Assembly: GCA_015680685.1 (NCBI GenBank) | Contig: MNCI01002803.1 | Coordinates: forward strand, 1 to 62,000 | Reading direction: 5' to 3' | DNA: 62,000 bases | DNA from: Gnetum montanum | Taxonomy: Eukaryota; Streptophyta; Gnetopsida; Gnetales; Gnetaceae | In this document: positions 49,402 to 59,546 of the stretch, in pieces | Numbering within the stretch: the first letter of the stretch is position 1 | Layout of the letters: each line of letters begins with the position of its first letter | Notes under the pieces: model-generated | The model's database searches: none | What the model saw: the letters and a program-made list of their open reading frames with translations, nothing else | What the model was told of the DNA's origin: nothing | Translations under genes and position numbers: made by a program

Positions 49402-50229
49402 TCAATCATGTTGATGATATGGTAAAGTATCTTCATAAACTTCTTCACACTCTCTAAAAGCTTGGTAATATTCGGTAGAATGTGTGTACACAAAAGGGTT
49501 TATGCCTAAAGTCTCACTTATATCATCATTCACAAAATACTCACCAAGTCCTAACTCAACAACTCCAATAAAAATACTGGTATTTTGATTTTGAGAAGAT
49601 TTATTTTGTTGATCAAATGTTACCACTTGTTTATAAAAATTTTCTTTTGGTATAATCATATATTCAAACTTTCCTTTGATAGGAATTAATAATTTTGAGA
49701 AATATGACCTAATGAAGCCCCCAAACTTGGCTCCAAAAGTCCTAGATAAAAGCACACCATAAGTGGGTGACATATCAATTACAAAGATATCTATATAACA
49801 TGTAAATGTAGGGTATTGTTTAAGTTGTACTTTCACTCCTTTTAATGATCCTACTGTAGGTACATTAGATCCATTGAGCTGTATCACACTTCTTACTTGT
49901 GGTAGAATTTGTGATCCTAATGTTTTACATACCTCAAGTGGCATGATGCTAACAATTACTCTAGAATCCATTAAACAATTATGAACATTCTTTCTTAAAA
50001 TAATTAAAGTTATCAAGAAAGGAAGTTGATCTTTTTTGTTTGATATGGAATTGCTTGCATTTTGTATTGATAGTGCATTAGGACTTTCTACAAAATGAAC
50101 TTGCCTTTCAATTATTGGAGATTTTTCTTTATTGGTTTCAAGTGTATGAACTATCTTTTGAATCACATCTTTCATTTCATTAAAATGTAGAAGATTATAC
50201 ATTGAAATGTTGGCTTTAACTCTTTTCAA
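49402..50229 (-). CDS. Element E aspartic protease region, open frame
   Basis: A 275-residue open frame. The core reads NCLMDSRVIVSIMP, a retropepsin active site in which DSG has become DSR (GGA to AGA), followed by LNGSNVPTVGSLKGVKV and YGVLLSRTFGAKFGG, the second conserved part in plant Ty3 elements. The N-terminal ~90 residues are linker from gag; the C-terminal part (GVVELGLGEYFVNDD) leads toward RNase H. It directly follows the gag end on the minus strand with a short gap (50230-50237). The altered glycine suggests loss of activity although the frame is open. Confidence 0.82.
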   Translation of the reverse strand: MKRVKANISMYNLLHFNEMKDVIQKIVHTLETNKEKSPIIERQVHFVESPNALSIQNASNSISNKKDQLPFLITLIILRKNVHNCLMDSRVIVSIMPLEVCKTLGSQILPQVRSVIQLNGSNVPTVGSLKGVKVQLKQYPTFTCYIDIFVIDMSPTYGVLLSRTFGAKFGGFIRSYFSKLLIPIKGKFEYMIIPKENFYKQVVTFDQQNKSSQNQNTSIFIGVVELGLGEYFVNDDISETLGINPFVYTHSTEYYQAFRECEEVYEDTLPYHQHD

Positions 50230-50237
50230 ATCCTCAA

Positions 50238-51580
50238 CTAGATCATAAGTCTTATGTTCATCTTTAGCTTCTTGTTAAGGTGAAGTTCTTCTAGGTATAG
50301 AAGGGGAGTTTGGTTGTTGTGCGTGTTTGCTTGAGATGGCCCAGTTTGATTATTTGTGTTGTTTTGACTAAGAGCTCTTCTATTTGGAGGAGTGTAAGGA
50401 TTATTCCTATTTTGTTGTTGTGTAGTATTCATAACATCACTAAGTCTATAGTAGCAAGTGTTATGTGGGTTGGGACTACTTACCATGACTTTTTCAAATG
50501 AGGGGATTTCTTCATTTTCTATTTCATGAGGTATGTTTAAGATCATATTTTTTTGACTTTGCGCATTGTCACCATATAATGCTAAAAATTAAGGACCAGT
50601 TTTCTTAGAATGTTGCCTAGTATTATGAAGACGACAATAATCATCATTGATTGATGTGCTTGATTTTTTAGATTGTATAGGAACTTTATTGTTTTTCCAC
50701 TTCAGTTTAGCTACTTCATTGGAAAGCTTTTCAAGTGAAAAGTTAATATTTGTGTCATTTGGTTTTCTGTTTGACAAGTGGATGTATTAGGATTAGATAT
50801 TCCATTTGAATTATGATGGTTTGGATTAAAGCTTTCAATTGATTCTCACTTAAATTGATATTTGGTGGTAAAAATGAAGAGGATGTGGGACCTTGAAAAC
50901 ATCTACTTATAGGTTGAGTCATTTTAAGAGGAGTGGAAGTTTGGAACAAAGTATTATTCATTAGGAAAACTTGTGATGGTAAAGGGGTAGACTGCATATG
51001 GTTTCTAACATTCATCATCCCAAATTGAGTTTGAATGCTATTCATCAAGGTAATTTATTATAACTTAATAGCTTTAGCCATTGCTCCTTGTATTTCCATT
51101 ATGTTGGGATTGGACCTAATACCATAGGTGAAGAATGGAACAATGGTAGAAAGGTAGAAATTAAAGATACCATCAAGTTGCAAATGCATCTCATTGAACA
51201 CATAAGAAAGTTGAGGGAGGAATCTTAGATTGTAATCATAGACATTTGCCCTAGGTAGTTTTCTTAGGCTTGTGAAATTGCTTGATGCTAACGTAGGGCT
51301 AGTGAACTTATCAAATTGAAGTAGGAATTTATTTCTAAATTCTTGCCATGAGTTGATAGAGGCATTTGGAAGCATAAAAGACCAATGGGTGGCTTTGCTC
51401 TTGAAAGTTGTCCCAAACACCCTACATGCTATGTTGTTTTGGAAAATGTTATGGATTCCTAGTAAGGTTTTAAAACATTGTATATGTTGGCAAGCATCAC
51501 TAGTAAGGGTTATGGGATTGAAAAAAAATTTATATTTTAAAGTGATTTCAAAATATCATGATAGTTGTTGAAGTTAAAAA
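50238..51580 (-). pseudogene. Element E gag, broken
   Basis: The gag domain starts near 51580: CFKTLLGIHNIFQNNIACRV, then FGTTFKSKATHWSFMLPN, SINSWQEFRNKFLLQF and LRKLPRANVYDY (retrotransposon gag family pattern GxAxxWFxxLPxxSIxxWxxF). A Ser/Asn/Pro-rich middle (51048-50755) and a C-terminal DYCRLHNTRQHSKKTG (~50640), a zinc-finger-like CxxH..H motif lacking its last Cys, follow. Stops separate the blocks. The product would form the particle. Confidence 0.8.
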
Positions 51581-52340
51581 GGTTTCTCACCAAGGGAGTT
51601 AGGGGTTGATTGACTGCTAACCTAGTTTGAGTTCTTCAAGGGATAGAACTTGAAAATCACAAAGCTTGTTGTTTTCTTAAAGTGAAATGATGGGTAGTTG
51701 GTCGATTAGGGGCAAGAGTAAAAGCTCTTTGTTGAGTTGCTCTCTAGGGAGGTTGGCTCATAAAATGAAAAATTATAGAATATACATGCTAAAATGAAAC
51801 TATAAAATTACGTAAAACAAAAGAAAATATTTAGTAATAATATTTTTTTATAAAGTTTAATAGAAAACTAGAATTTACTATATATAAAATTTAATAAAAA
51901 AGAAAATGTAGGAAATTGCAATATATTGAAAGTAAGTAAATTTAAACAAAATAATGTTATCAATGAGAACCACCTCACCAAAGTTAAGACTAAGGTAAGG
52001 ACTACCTAAAATTTGAAATAAGAAATGCAAGTTTAGGAACCTAAAAATGGAACTGCAACAAGATAGGAAAAATAAATGATTTGGCAAACAAATTGAACTA
52101 AAAAACTACTAACTAGAAATGGGGTTGGAAATTTGGATTCTGGAAATGAAAAGTTTTAGGAACCTAAGAACAAAAAATTTTCTAAAAAAAATAGAAAATA
52201 AGGGTTTGGAGATAGAGGTTTTCAATAAGGAGTGCAGGAAAATAAAATTGAGGGAAAAAATAGTTTTGGAACATGAATAGAAAATGAAACAGGATTAGGA
52301 ATAGGAAACAAAACAGGCCCTCCTTCTAGAGCCAAAAAGA
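51581..52340 (-). other. Element E 5' leader
   Basis: AT-rich leader between the 5' LTR and gag with no recognised gene. The sequence beside the LTR, minus strand TTGGCTCTAGAAGGAGGG, starts like a primer-binding site (TGG) but matches no tRNA end I can name. Confidence 0.5.
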
Positions 52341-52566
52341 TGTTGATGCATAAATTTTGAACACATCAACACCTGAAAAATCATTTAGGGAGACTATTGC
52401 CTAGGGCACATCCCGTACAGGTATAGAAACTCGAGAATAGTTTTAGCTGGAGAGGGCTATGTGATGTTAAATAGTTAAATGACCTTAGATTAGGGCACTC
52501 CAAAGAAATAACAATTATTTAAAAAAAAAAAAACCTTTCAAGGTAATATAAATAAACAACTACAAT

Positions 52567-53669
52567 TTATGAGTGGCGAGGTACCCCTACACTCAACCAT
52601 ACGAATACGAGCATGTATGCATGATCCGGTCGAACTCCGCAGACTAAATGCCTTAACGCCACAAGGAACGCTTGGGGTTAATCGTTCATTGTCTTCCCAG
52701 GCTTGCTTGTATGTGTCACAGTGTATGGCTAAGCAAGTCTGAGGTATATGATTTTTTTGGTATTTTTTGGTTTATCTCCTAAGCTATGAGGGAAAGGGTT
52801 GAGAAACTAACTAACTCTAACTAATGTCCTAAGTCTAAATTAACTAGTGTCAGCATCCGTTCCCACTTACCGGACACACCCTGAACTATGCAACTGTGGC
52901 TACCAAACGCTAATCGTTACTGGGATCACCACACGTAAGGCAAGTTCGAAGTGGTTGTACTGAGGCACCTATTTAGCCTAAGTGTGATAAGCAGCTGATT
53001 CCTTGGCTAGCCGTACACACCCGTGGATGCTCGTAGCCAAGTCGTACTTATCACACGTTCTAGCCTAGCGATGAGTAGTCGATTCCTTGACTAGCCGTAC
53101 ACATTGGACTACCAATGGGATTACCAAGCACAGATCCTGGAATATGCTACTGGGTTACCAAATAGTCACAATGCTCGTAATCAAGTCGTACTCACGCGTT
53201 GTGACGAGCAGCTGATTCCTTGATTAGCCGTACACATCCGTAGATGCTCATAATCAAGTCGTACTAGTATGCACTAGGAAAGCAGTAAATAACAATAAAA
53301 TAAAACCATGTACTGCAAGGTTTATCCAATCAACTTCGTCTTTATTGCCGTACACAACTTGTGTTCAGGTTACAAAGTTGCTCGAATAAAGAGCCATTCA
53401 CTCTAGGACTCCTACTGTGGGCACATGGGAAATTAATCTAACTCTGGAGTGTTCAAACTGCCAGAGCTTCGCTACTTCTAGCCAGGATTGGGAAATGAAG
53501 GGAGTGCTACCTCTTATTTATAGATATGGCAGCGGACTGCGATATCGCGTACGCGATATCGTAGGGAGAGAAGCAATATCGCGTACACGATATTGCAGGG
53601 GATGCGATATCGCGGCCGCCGCGATATTGCGTACGCGATATCGCGGCTTGTGCAATCTGCGTCTCATCA
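52567..53669 (-). repeat. Solo LTR of the element 1/2 family, in the 5' LTR of E
   Basis: A 1103-bp LTR in minus orientation (right end GTCTCATCA, left end TTATGAGTGG, one base off the expected TGATGAGTGG). Perfect ACAAT duplications flank it (52562-52566 and 53670-53674). The empty site is visible at 30653 and 42480, where GACTACAATGGAA is uninterrupted. Its U3 carries the best-preserved CpG palindromes, so it is probably among the youngest LTRs here. Confidence 0.95.
53540..53645. repeat. CpG-rich palindrome cluster in LTR U3
   Basis: A 22-base perfect palindrome at 53540-53561 (core GATATCGCGTACGCGATATC) is followed by a near-palindrome at 53573-53596 and a cluster with CGCGGCCGCCGCG at about 53609-53645. 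It lies just upstream, in LTR sense, of the TATAAATA box (sense of TTATTTATA near 53515). Confidence 0.95.
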
Positions 53670-54624
53670 ACAATGGAACTTAGCTCAAATGAGCATAAGA
53701 TTTGGTTGCTCTAGTCGAGCTAAGGCTGCCTCCATTAGTTGGTCTACATCTATTTCCTCATCATCATTAGGGAAGGATAAGGAGATGACCGTGATAGTGA
53801 TGGTGGCGTTGGCATTGTTTGTTGTTGCTACTCATAGTGTCGTTATTGCTAGTGGCACCCACTATTAGGTAGAAAACCCTACTACTGCATGGACAAAATG
53901 TTGCATAGGAACAAATTGCTACGTGCTACCATTTGAGCCATTCAACATTGCCTATCACTACCAACACATGTTATCGTCATTGATGCATGCTGTTGCCACT
54001 GCTATTGACTACCACGCATTGCTGCTAACTACCACACAAATGTTGTTGTTCATCATTGACTGCCATGTGCATGATGCTATTCATTGCTAACGCATGCACA
54101 TGCTACTGCCACCATGCACACATTACTATTAAGCTTTTGGTGTTGTTGCTTGCTGTCGTTGCTATTGGCATGCATCATCATTTATTGCAACAGTTGCTAA
54201 TGCTAGCTCCTACTACCATCGTTGATAGCCATGTGCCACTATTGTCTATCAATGATGTAAGTGCATACTACCACTGGTTACGTCCACCTACCAACTGACT
54301 ACTCACCACCACACACCTACTAACTGTTGATTAAGAGAGGCTGAGAGAGATCCCCTTGAGATCTCTACATTTTAGTACTACGACTCCTTTTATAAGCTGC
54401 TCTAATTAATGCCTTTAAATGCCCATGTTTGCATGTTTTCCATCACCACCACATCACCCATGTCTACATGTTTGCCACCACCACAACATCACCCATGTCC
54501 ATAAATCACCACCATTATAACATTCGTGAAGATTAGGCTAGGTTTGAAGAAAATGTTGATGTGTTGTGGTCCTAAAATGACACATAAATTTTCATTCTAA
54601 TGTTGATGTTGCCATCATTATACC

Positions 54625-54867
54625 ATGATGTTGATGTTGATGTTGCCATCATTCTACCATGATGTTGGAACAAGAAAATGGATTAGCAATGAATTTTACT
54701 ATGAGCATTCCCAAAGAGGCATCATTGCCATACTAAAAATTGAGATTTGTTTATTAATGGTGCATGTTTCTAAGCATGCTTGCAATGCAACTACCTTGGC
54801 TGGCTGGAAGGAACATGGGCCATGCACAACAAAAGTAGAGGCATTGCTTGTTGCTATGGAAGCATGA
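54625..54867 (+). pseudogene. Coding-like fragment antisense in the E LTR
   Basis: An 80-residue plus-strand frame (FYYEHSQRGIIAIL, HACNATTLAGWKEHGP, KVEALLVAMEA) also appears, with stops, near 31690, 37520 and 43500. The ending (T..EAEALL.A.EA) weakly recalls plant RNase H domains of non-LTR elements. It runs opposite to the transcription of element E, so it may be a captured fragment. Identity uncertain. Confidence 0.4.
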
Positions 54868-55002
54868 TATGGAATGATGATAATGATGATGATGATGGAT
54901 AATGGTGTTGAGCATTAGAGACAACTTCATAGAACATTAAGAAGAGGTATTTTTTAAAAAAGAAAACAATCCAATGAAAGATATTCTTATTAATGTGGAG
55001 GC

Positions 55003-55008
<6 letters not shown>

Positions 55009-55036
<28 letters not shown>

Positions 55037-55037
55037 N

Positions 55038-55064
<27 letters not shown>
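55009..55064. repeat. TC microsatellite in the 5' LTR of E
   Basis: A TC run of about 28 units with one ambiguous base (55037). Confidence 0.95.
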
Positions 55065-55068
<4 letters not shown>

Positions 55069-55451
55069 TTTTTTACCTTCTTTTTATTTTTTTATGAGAG
55101 AATACTAAATTAGAATGTCACCAATCAATACTTGTGATTCCTCTTTATGCCTAGCCCTTGACATCAATTAAGAAACAAATTTGGGTAATTATGGTTTTTG
55201 TATCTTATAATGGCATGCCTAATCCTTCGTCATAAATTTGATGCACAGGTAGAAACATTCTTACTAGAAGTAGAATTAAGGTTTAATAATAAGACCAAAA
55301 TTACTAGTCAATGAGCTTACTTTGCTTTATCTATAGCACCATCACAAATGATTTTCATGGTAAAGAGGCCCATAGGATTTTCTTTTCATCATTGAATCAA
55401 AAACTATTAATTGTAGTCCATTCCCTAGCATGGGCAATGCTGGCATTAATA

Positions 55452-55669
55452 GTAATAAGCTTTTAAACTATACTATGTAATTGAAATTAAAACTAAAATT
55501 AAAATTTTATCATTTTTGTAAACCTTTTCAATTTGTTGGATAGTAGAAATATAATGGAAATTAGCTTTAAAGATATCATTAAAAAAATTACCAAACATTC
55601 TTGGTAACACTTGGAATAAATCAACAAAAGTTATAAATATGACATAGTTTTAAAATGTGGTGATCATCT
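55452..55669. other. Flank of element E
   Basis: GTAAT (55452-55456) is the right target duplication of element E. What follows should be the original flank of H copy 3, but nothing in the window allows a check. It borders the truncated gag of element D. Confidence 0.5.
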
Positions 55670-57138
55670 TCAATGTTATTTGTACACCATAGTGGCATTG
55701 TCATCTATTTCAGAATCCACAACCTCTTCCACTGTAACAACTTTTCCCTTACCCTTCTAATGGGCATGTTTAGTTCCCTTCTTTCTCATTTTGTCACAAC
55801 CACTACCTCCTTGCTTTTTGTCCTCCTCAATAATTCTTAGAGTTGTTTGGAATTTTTTGTCTAAGTAATTCCACATTTTCTCAACCTTGGTTGGTATTTC
55901 AAAAATATATTTTTGTATTGGCAAGGTTTTTTGTTGCACCACTTAATTAAGTGGTTCCTTGTCCTCATTATCACAAAATCAGATCTCCCATTTCTTAATG
56001 GAAGGGTCCCATTTGTACTCCTCCATACTTTTCCTTTTCCTTAGCTCACCTTCTTCCTTAGCCACCTACTTAATTAGCCTTTGGATCTGGTGGGCCCTTA
56101 GCTTTGAAAGTCTTCCTTGGGCATAGACCCCAAGATTTCTCCTAGTTTTTGTTTAGATCCCATCTATGATATGACGTAGCTATTTCCTTTGAGAATAACT
56201 ATGGCCTAGGCATCGATGCAATAGAGAGTAATACCAACCCATGGTCATATTTAAGGAATCGTGTATGCCTTATTTTCAACCTTAGATCTACCTTCTCAAG
56301 TTAGACACTCTGGATGATATTTTTCATTAAATAATTCAAGCATTGTACTCCATTTTTGGATTGATTTTAGTTTCAAGGATTGGTACCAACTTTCAGCTTC
56401 CTTGATGAATGTCCTAGTGAACAACTTCAATTTCTGCCATTCATTCTCTACGTTCTATAAGGCACATGCATAGTGAAAGGCTTGGAGATGATTCTATGGA
56501 TCATAATTATATCCTCCTTCGAACTTAGGGATATTATTCATGTCCAGTTGTTTGATCTAGCTATCTTTCATGTGCCTTGTTGGTATCCTCATAGGCTCTA
56601 CAATGTTTAGCATGTTTTTGGTGGCAAGTAGAGGCTCATCATGGTCATAACATTCTGTGTGGCCCTTATCATGGCCATGATGCCTATGATGCCCTCTATT
56701 GTCCCTTTTTTCTCTTTGGTAAGCTTGCCATGATTTCCCACGCTTTTAGTCTCTACTATTTTGGCAAGATTTTTGGTCATCTCTTTCCTGTTGGTCATCT
56801 CCATCATGGTCTCTTCCCCTATGGCTTTGGTCAAAATTGAAGAGGAAGATGATGAGGATGACAAAGGTGAAGAGGAAGGAGAGCCAACACTAGAATGGTG
56901 CCTACTAATCCCTCTTCTTTGGTCTCTACCATGATCACCATGTTTGTCATTATTATGGTGCCTATCATTGTTCCCGCCTTGACTCCATCCCTTTGAGATT
57001 CCATGATCATGGAATTTTTTCTTCCTAGAACCAGGGTTATCTACAGTGGATTGTAGATGCTAATTGAGGACCTCTTCATCAAGGAAAGGAGGAGAGTCTA
57101 TGTATTGGGAAGTTCTTGATAAGAGGTCTTCCCCTTTT
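55670..57138 (-). pseudogene. Element D gag, main part, broken
   Basis: On the minus strand from 57138: a Ser/His/Arg-rich part (SSSSSSSS near 56850), then RIPTRHMKDS, MNNIPKFEGGYN, AFHYACAL, NEWQKLKLFTRT and AESWYQSLKL near 56570-56370, and KVEKMWNYLDKKFQTTLRII near 55890-55830. All have counterparts in element 2 gag at 4170-5230. Stops occur between blocks. Similarity ends near 55670 before any zinc knuckle. Confidence 0.82.
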
Positions 57139-58137
57139 GATGAGCGGTGAGGTATCCCTATGCCCAACCATACGAATCACAAGCATTCATGCATGATCTA
57201 GTTAAATTTCATAGATGGGACTAGTTGTGGCATCTAGATCGCTATGCCTTAATCATAGTTCACTGTCTTCCCACTTGGACTAGTGGTATCTTTGTCACAT
57301 ATGGTTTAGTCTAGGGTGAGGCATATGATTTTTATTATTTTATATTTTATTATTCTATGATTAACAATAGGTTGAAACTCAATTTTTAATTAATTCAAGT
57401 AATATAATTTCTAATTAATAATCAACTACCCTAACATAAGTATTTGATCCCACTTCTCATGCACATCCTAAACACATATAGTGTTGCTGGGTTACCAAAC
57501 GTTAGGTGTTGCTGGGATTACCAAGAGTCATATGCATGCTTGAAGCAATTGTACTTATGTGCTTAATTAATTAACATTCATGAAAATGTAAATATTAACT
57601 AAGTATATGAAAAGTAAATTGCATGGAAAGTAAATCTATTTTAAGTCAAAGTGCTGTAATGAATAAGAATCAATCTCGATCTTATTACCGCTCATGGAAT
57701 ATGTCTAGGTACATTGCCAGTCAACTTCATAGAACTGACTTAGATCCACTCTATGGGCACTCATTGATTGTTCTCTAAGATTATAGAATAAAACTATAAT
57801 AATTTAACTACGCTATTAAAATCCCTATGAAAAAATATGCAAAACTATTCCCAAATTGTGAGTCCAAGAACTATATTTATAGATTGGTATATACCCCACG
57901 ATATTGGATATTCAACATCATGTCCTAGGCTCTGACATCAGATACTCAACGTTGAGGATCTAATATCATAGCCTTATTATTGGAGCCTTGTTATCGAAGC
58001 CTTGTTATTAGAGGTAGGATATTAGAGCTAAGATATCAGAGCCTTGTTATTGGAGCTAGGATATTTGGGCTAAGATATTGGAGCAAATCAAAAAGTTCAC
58101 TTTTTATCAAATAACCCAACCAACTGATGATTCATCA
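57139..58137 (-). repeat. Solo LTR inside gag of element D
   Basis: A 999-bp LTR in minus orientation, from TGATGAGCGG to GATGATTCATCA. Flanks CCTTT (57134-57138) and CCTTC (58138-58142) are a 5-bp target duplication with one change. Element D leader and gag similarity to element 2 is collinear across it. Its U3 (about 57900-58090) is a run of units like TTGTTATTGGAGC and GATAT(C/T)(A/G)GAGC, unlike the other LTRs. Confidence 0.85.
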
Positions 58138-58680
58138 CCTTCCTTTTTTCCTAGTAGCAACAAGGGGTTTGTGAACCATTTGCCTTTTGATGCCTCATAG
58201 CAAGCTTTCATCTACTGATCTTTCTTTCTATACACCTCTATCGGATGATAATCATAGTAGGCATGATCTTGCACCTCTTACTTAGCATTGAGTCTTGCAA
58301 AGCCCAATCTCATGAGATTGTGGAGCAACATTACAAGAATTGATCAATCAGGAGGAAACATGATGTTGCCCTCCATGTCCCTCCATTGCAGTTTTTCATC
58401 TTAGTGTAGGATGAAGGTGAAATCCAAAGTGTACTCATCTAGATACATATAGAACACTTTGCATTGTTGGGGCATGGATTGTTTCAGGCCTTCTTGCCTT
58501 GGATTGGAATTGTCCATGAATGATGGTAGAGAATCTTCCCTATGAGAAGAAGCCATGTTAGTGTTTAGGAAATAGTGTTCTTTTGGGAATTATTTATTAT
58601 ATTAATGATTTTAGCTTTAAGTCCTTTACAACATCATTAAGTGATTTCACTAATGTCCTAGATAGCACATGTAACTAACT
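58138..58680 (-). pseudogene. Element D leader and early gag
   Basis: Collinear with 3395-3900 of element 2 (for example GATTTCACCTT then CACTAAGATGAA, AGGGCAACATCATGTTTCC). No continuous frame remains. Confidence 0.7.
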
Positions 58681-58684
58681 ACAA

Positions 58685-58702
58685 TTCCCAACAATGGCAC
58701 CA
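58685..58702 (-). other. Primer-binding site of element D
   Basis: Minus strand TGGTGCCATTGTTGGGAA, one base from the LTR end. It is close to the tRNA-Asp complement TGGCGCCGTTGCCGGGGA and differs mainly by C/T and G/A changes. Confidence 0.7.
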
Positions 58703-58703
58703 A

Positions 58704-59546
58704 TGATAAGCAACAAGTAGTCCCTACGCCCAATCATATGAATCATCAACATTCATTAAGCAATCAAATAGAATTCCATAGACTTGAGATCTCTAAGTAC
58801 ACATTATCTAGGTAATGAACTTAAGGACATGATCGATGTCTTCCTAGTTCCACTTGTGGAGGTACAATGGTATGGTTAAGTATAATAGAGGCATGTGATT
58901 TGTATAACTTTTATATTTTCTTATCTATTTATCCTAAGAGTGAAAATAAAGTGATTAAATATTAATCAATCTAGTAACTATCTAATGCCTTAAGCTAATC
59001 TTAACATAAGCATATATTTCCACTTGGTGTACACATCTTGAACATGCCACAACACTAATTGGTTACCAAGTGTAAATGTTGCTGGGACTACCAAGAGTTA
59101 ACGTATGCTTGAGGTGGTCATACTTATGTGCATTAATTATTCGCATTCAACTAATTAATTAAGTGCATGAATGTAAATTGCATAACAGTAAAGGGTATTA
59201 AAGTAAACATTATACTAATTCCAAGTGTTGCAAGGTTTATCAACAAGTTTGTATTTATTTTCATTCATACCAGAGTATCTAGGTACATCAATGTTCAAAT
59301 AAAGAATCATACACTTCTCAGCTTCTATCGTGGGCACTTAGAAACTATTCTAACTATTATGGGAACAAATTGCAAGAGCTTCACTATGCTACTAAATGAA
59401 TAATTCCATAAATGCAATGCATGCACACATTTATATAGATAAACATAGACACTCCATTAATGCATATGCGTCAATGCATCTCCCCATACATCAATGGGAT
59501 CATGTCGATGCAACCTCATTGCCACATCCCAACCAATGATTTATCA
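58704..59546 (-). repeat. 5' LTR of element D
   Basis: An 843-bp LTR, left end TGATAAGCAACA, right end AATGATTTATCA. It shares the GGTTACCAAG and GGGACTACCAAGAG blocks with 57139-58137. Its U3 (about 59440-59530) has ATGCAT/ATCAATG-type repeats instead of GATATC units. The sequence after 59546 starts CTTTA; the matching target duplication is not in the window. Confidence 0.78.

Larger units (their letters stand above)
42265..55451 (-). mobile_element. Element E: Tat-like Ty3/gypsy element with 2-kb LTRs
   Basis: Direct LTRs at 42265-44257 (3') and 52341-55451 (5', interrupted) begin TGTTGATG and end ATCAACA or ATTAATA. Perfect 5-bp target duplications GTAAT lie at 42260-42264 and 55452-55456. 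On the minus strand the coding order is gag (51580-50238), protease (50229-49402), plant/archaeal-type RNase H (49242-48850), RT and Ty3 RNase H (48599-47206), then integrase (46905 downward). The PPT reads TTTGGGGGATAAG on the minus strand at about 44258-44270. No primer site was recognised next to 52341. LTRs differ by roughly 10% by eye, so the insertion is old. Confidence 0.92.
52341..55451 (-). repeat. 5' LTR of element E, interrupted by a solo LTR
   Basis: Without the inserted 52567-53669 and one duplicated ACAAT the LTR is about 2003 bp, close to its partner (1993). It begins TGTTGATGCATAAATTTT and ends GCTGGCATTAATA, followed by the GTAAT target duplication. Confidence 0.9.
55670..59546 (-). 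mobile_element. Element D: truncated Ty3/gypsy element, relative of elements 1 and 2
   Basis: On the minus strand: 5' LTR (59546-58704), primer site (58702-58685), leader and early gag (58680-58138), a solo LTR insertion (58137-57139), then the rest of gag (57138-55670). Gag wording and leader landmarks (GATTTCACCTT, CACTAAGATGAA) match element 2. Protease, pol and the 3' LTR are missing; the element stops near 55670. Confidence 0.85.
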
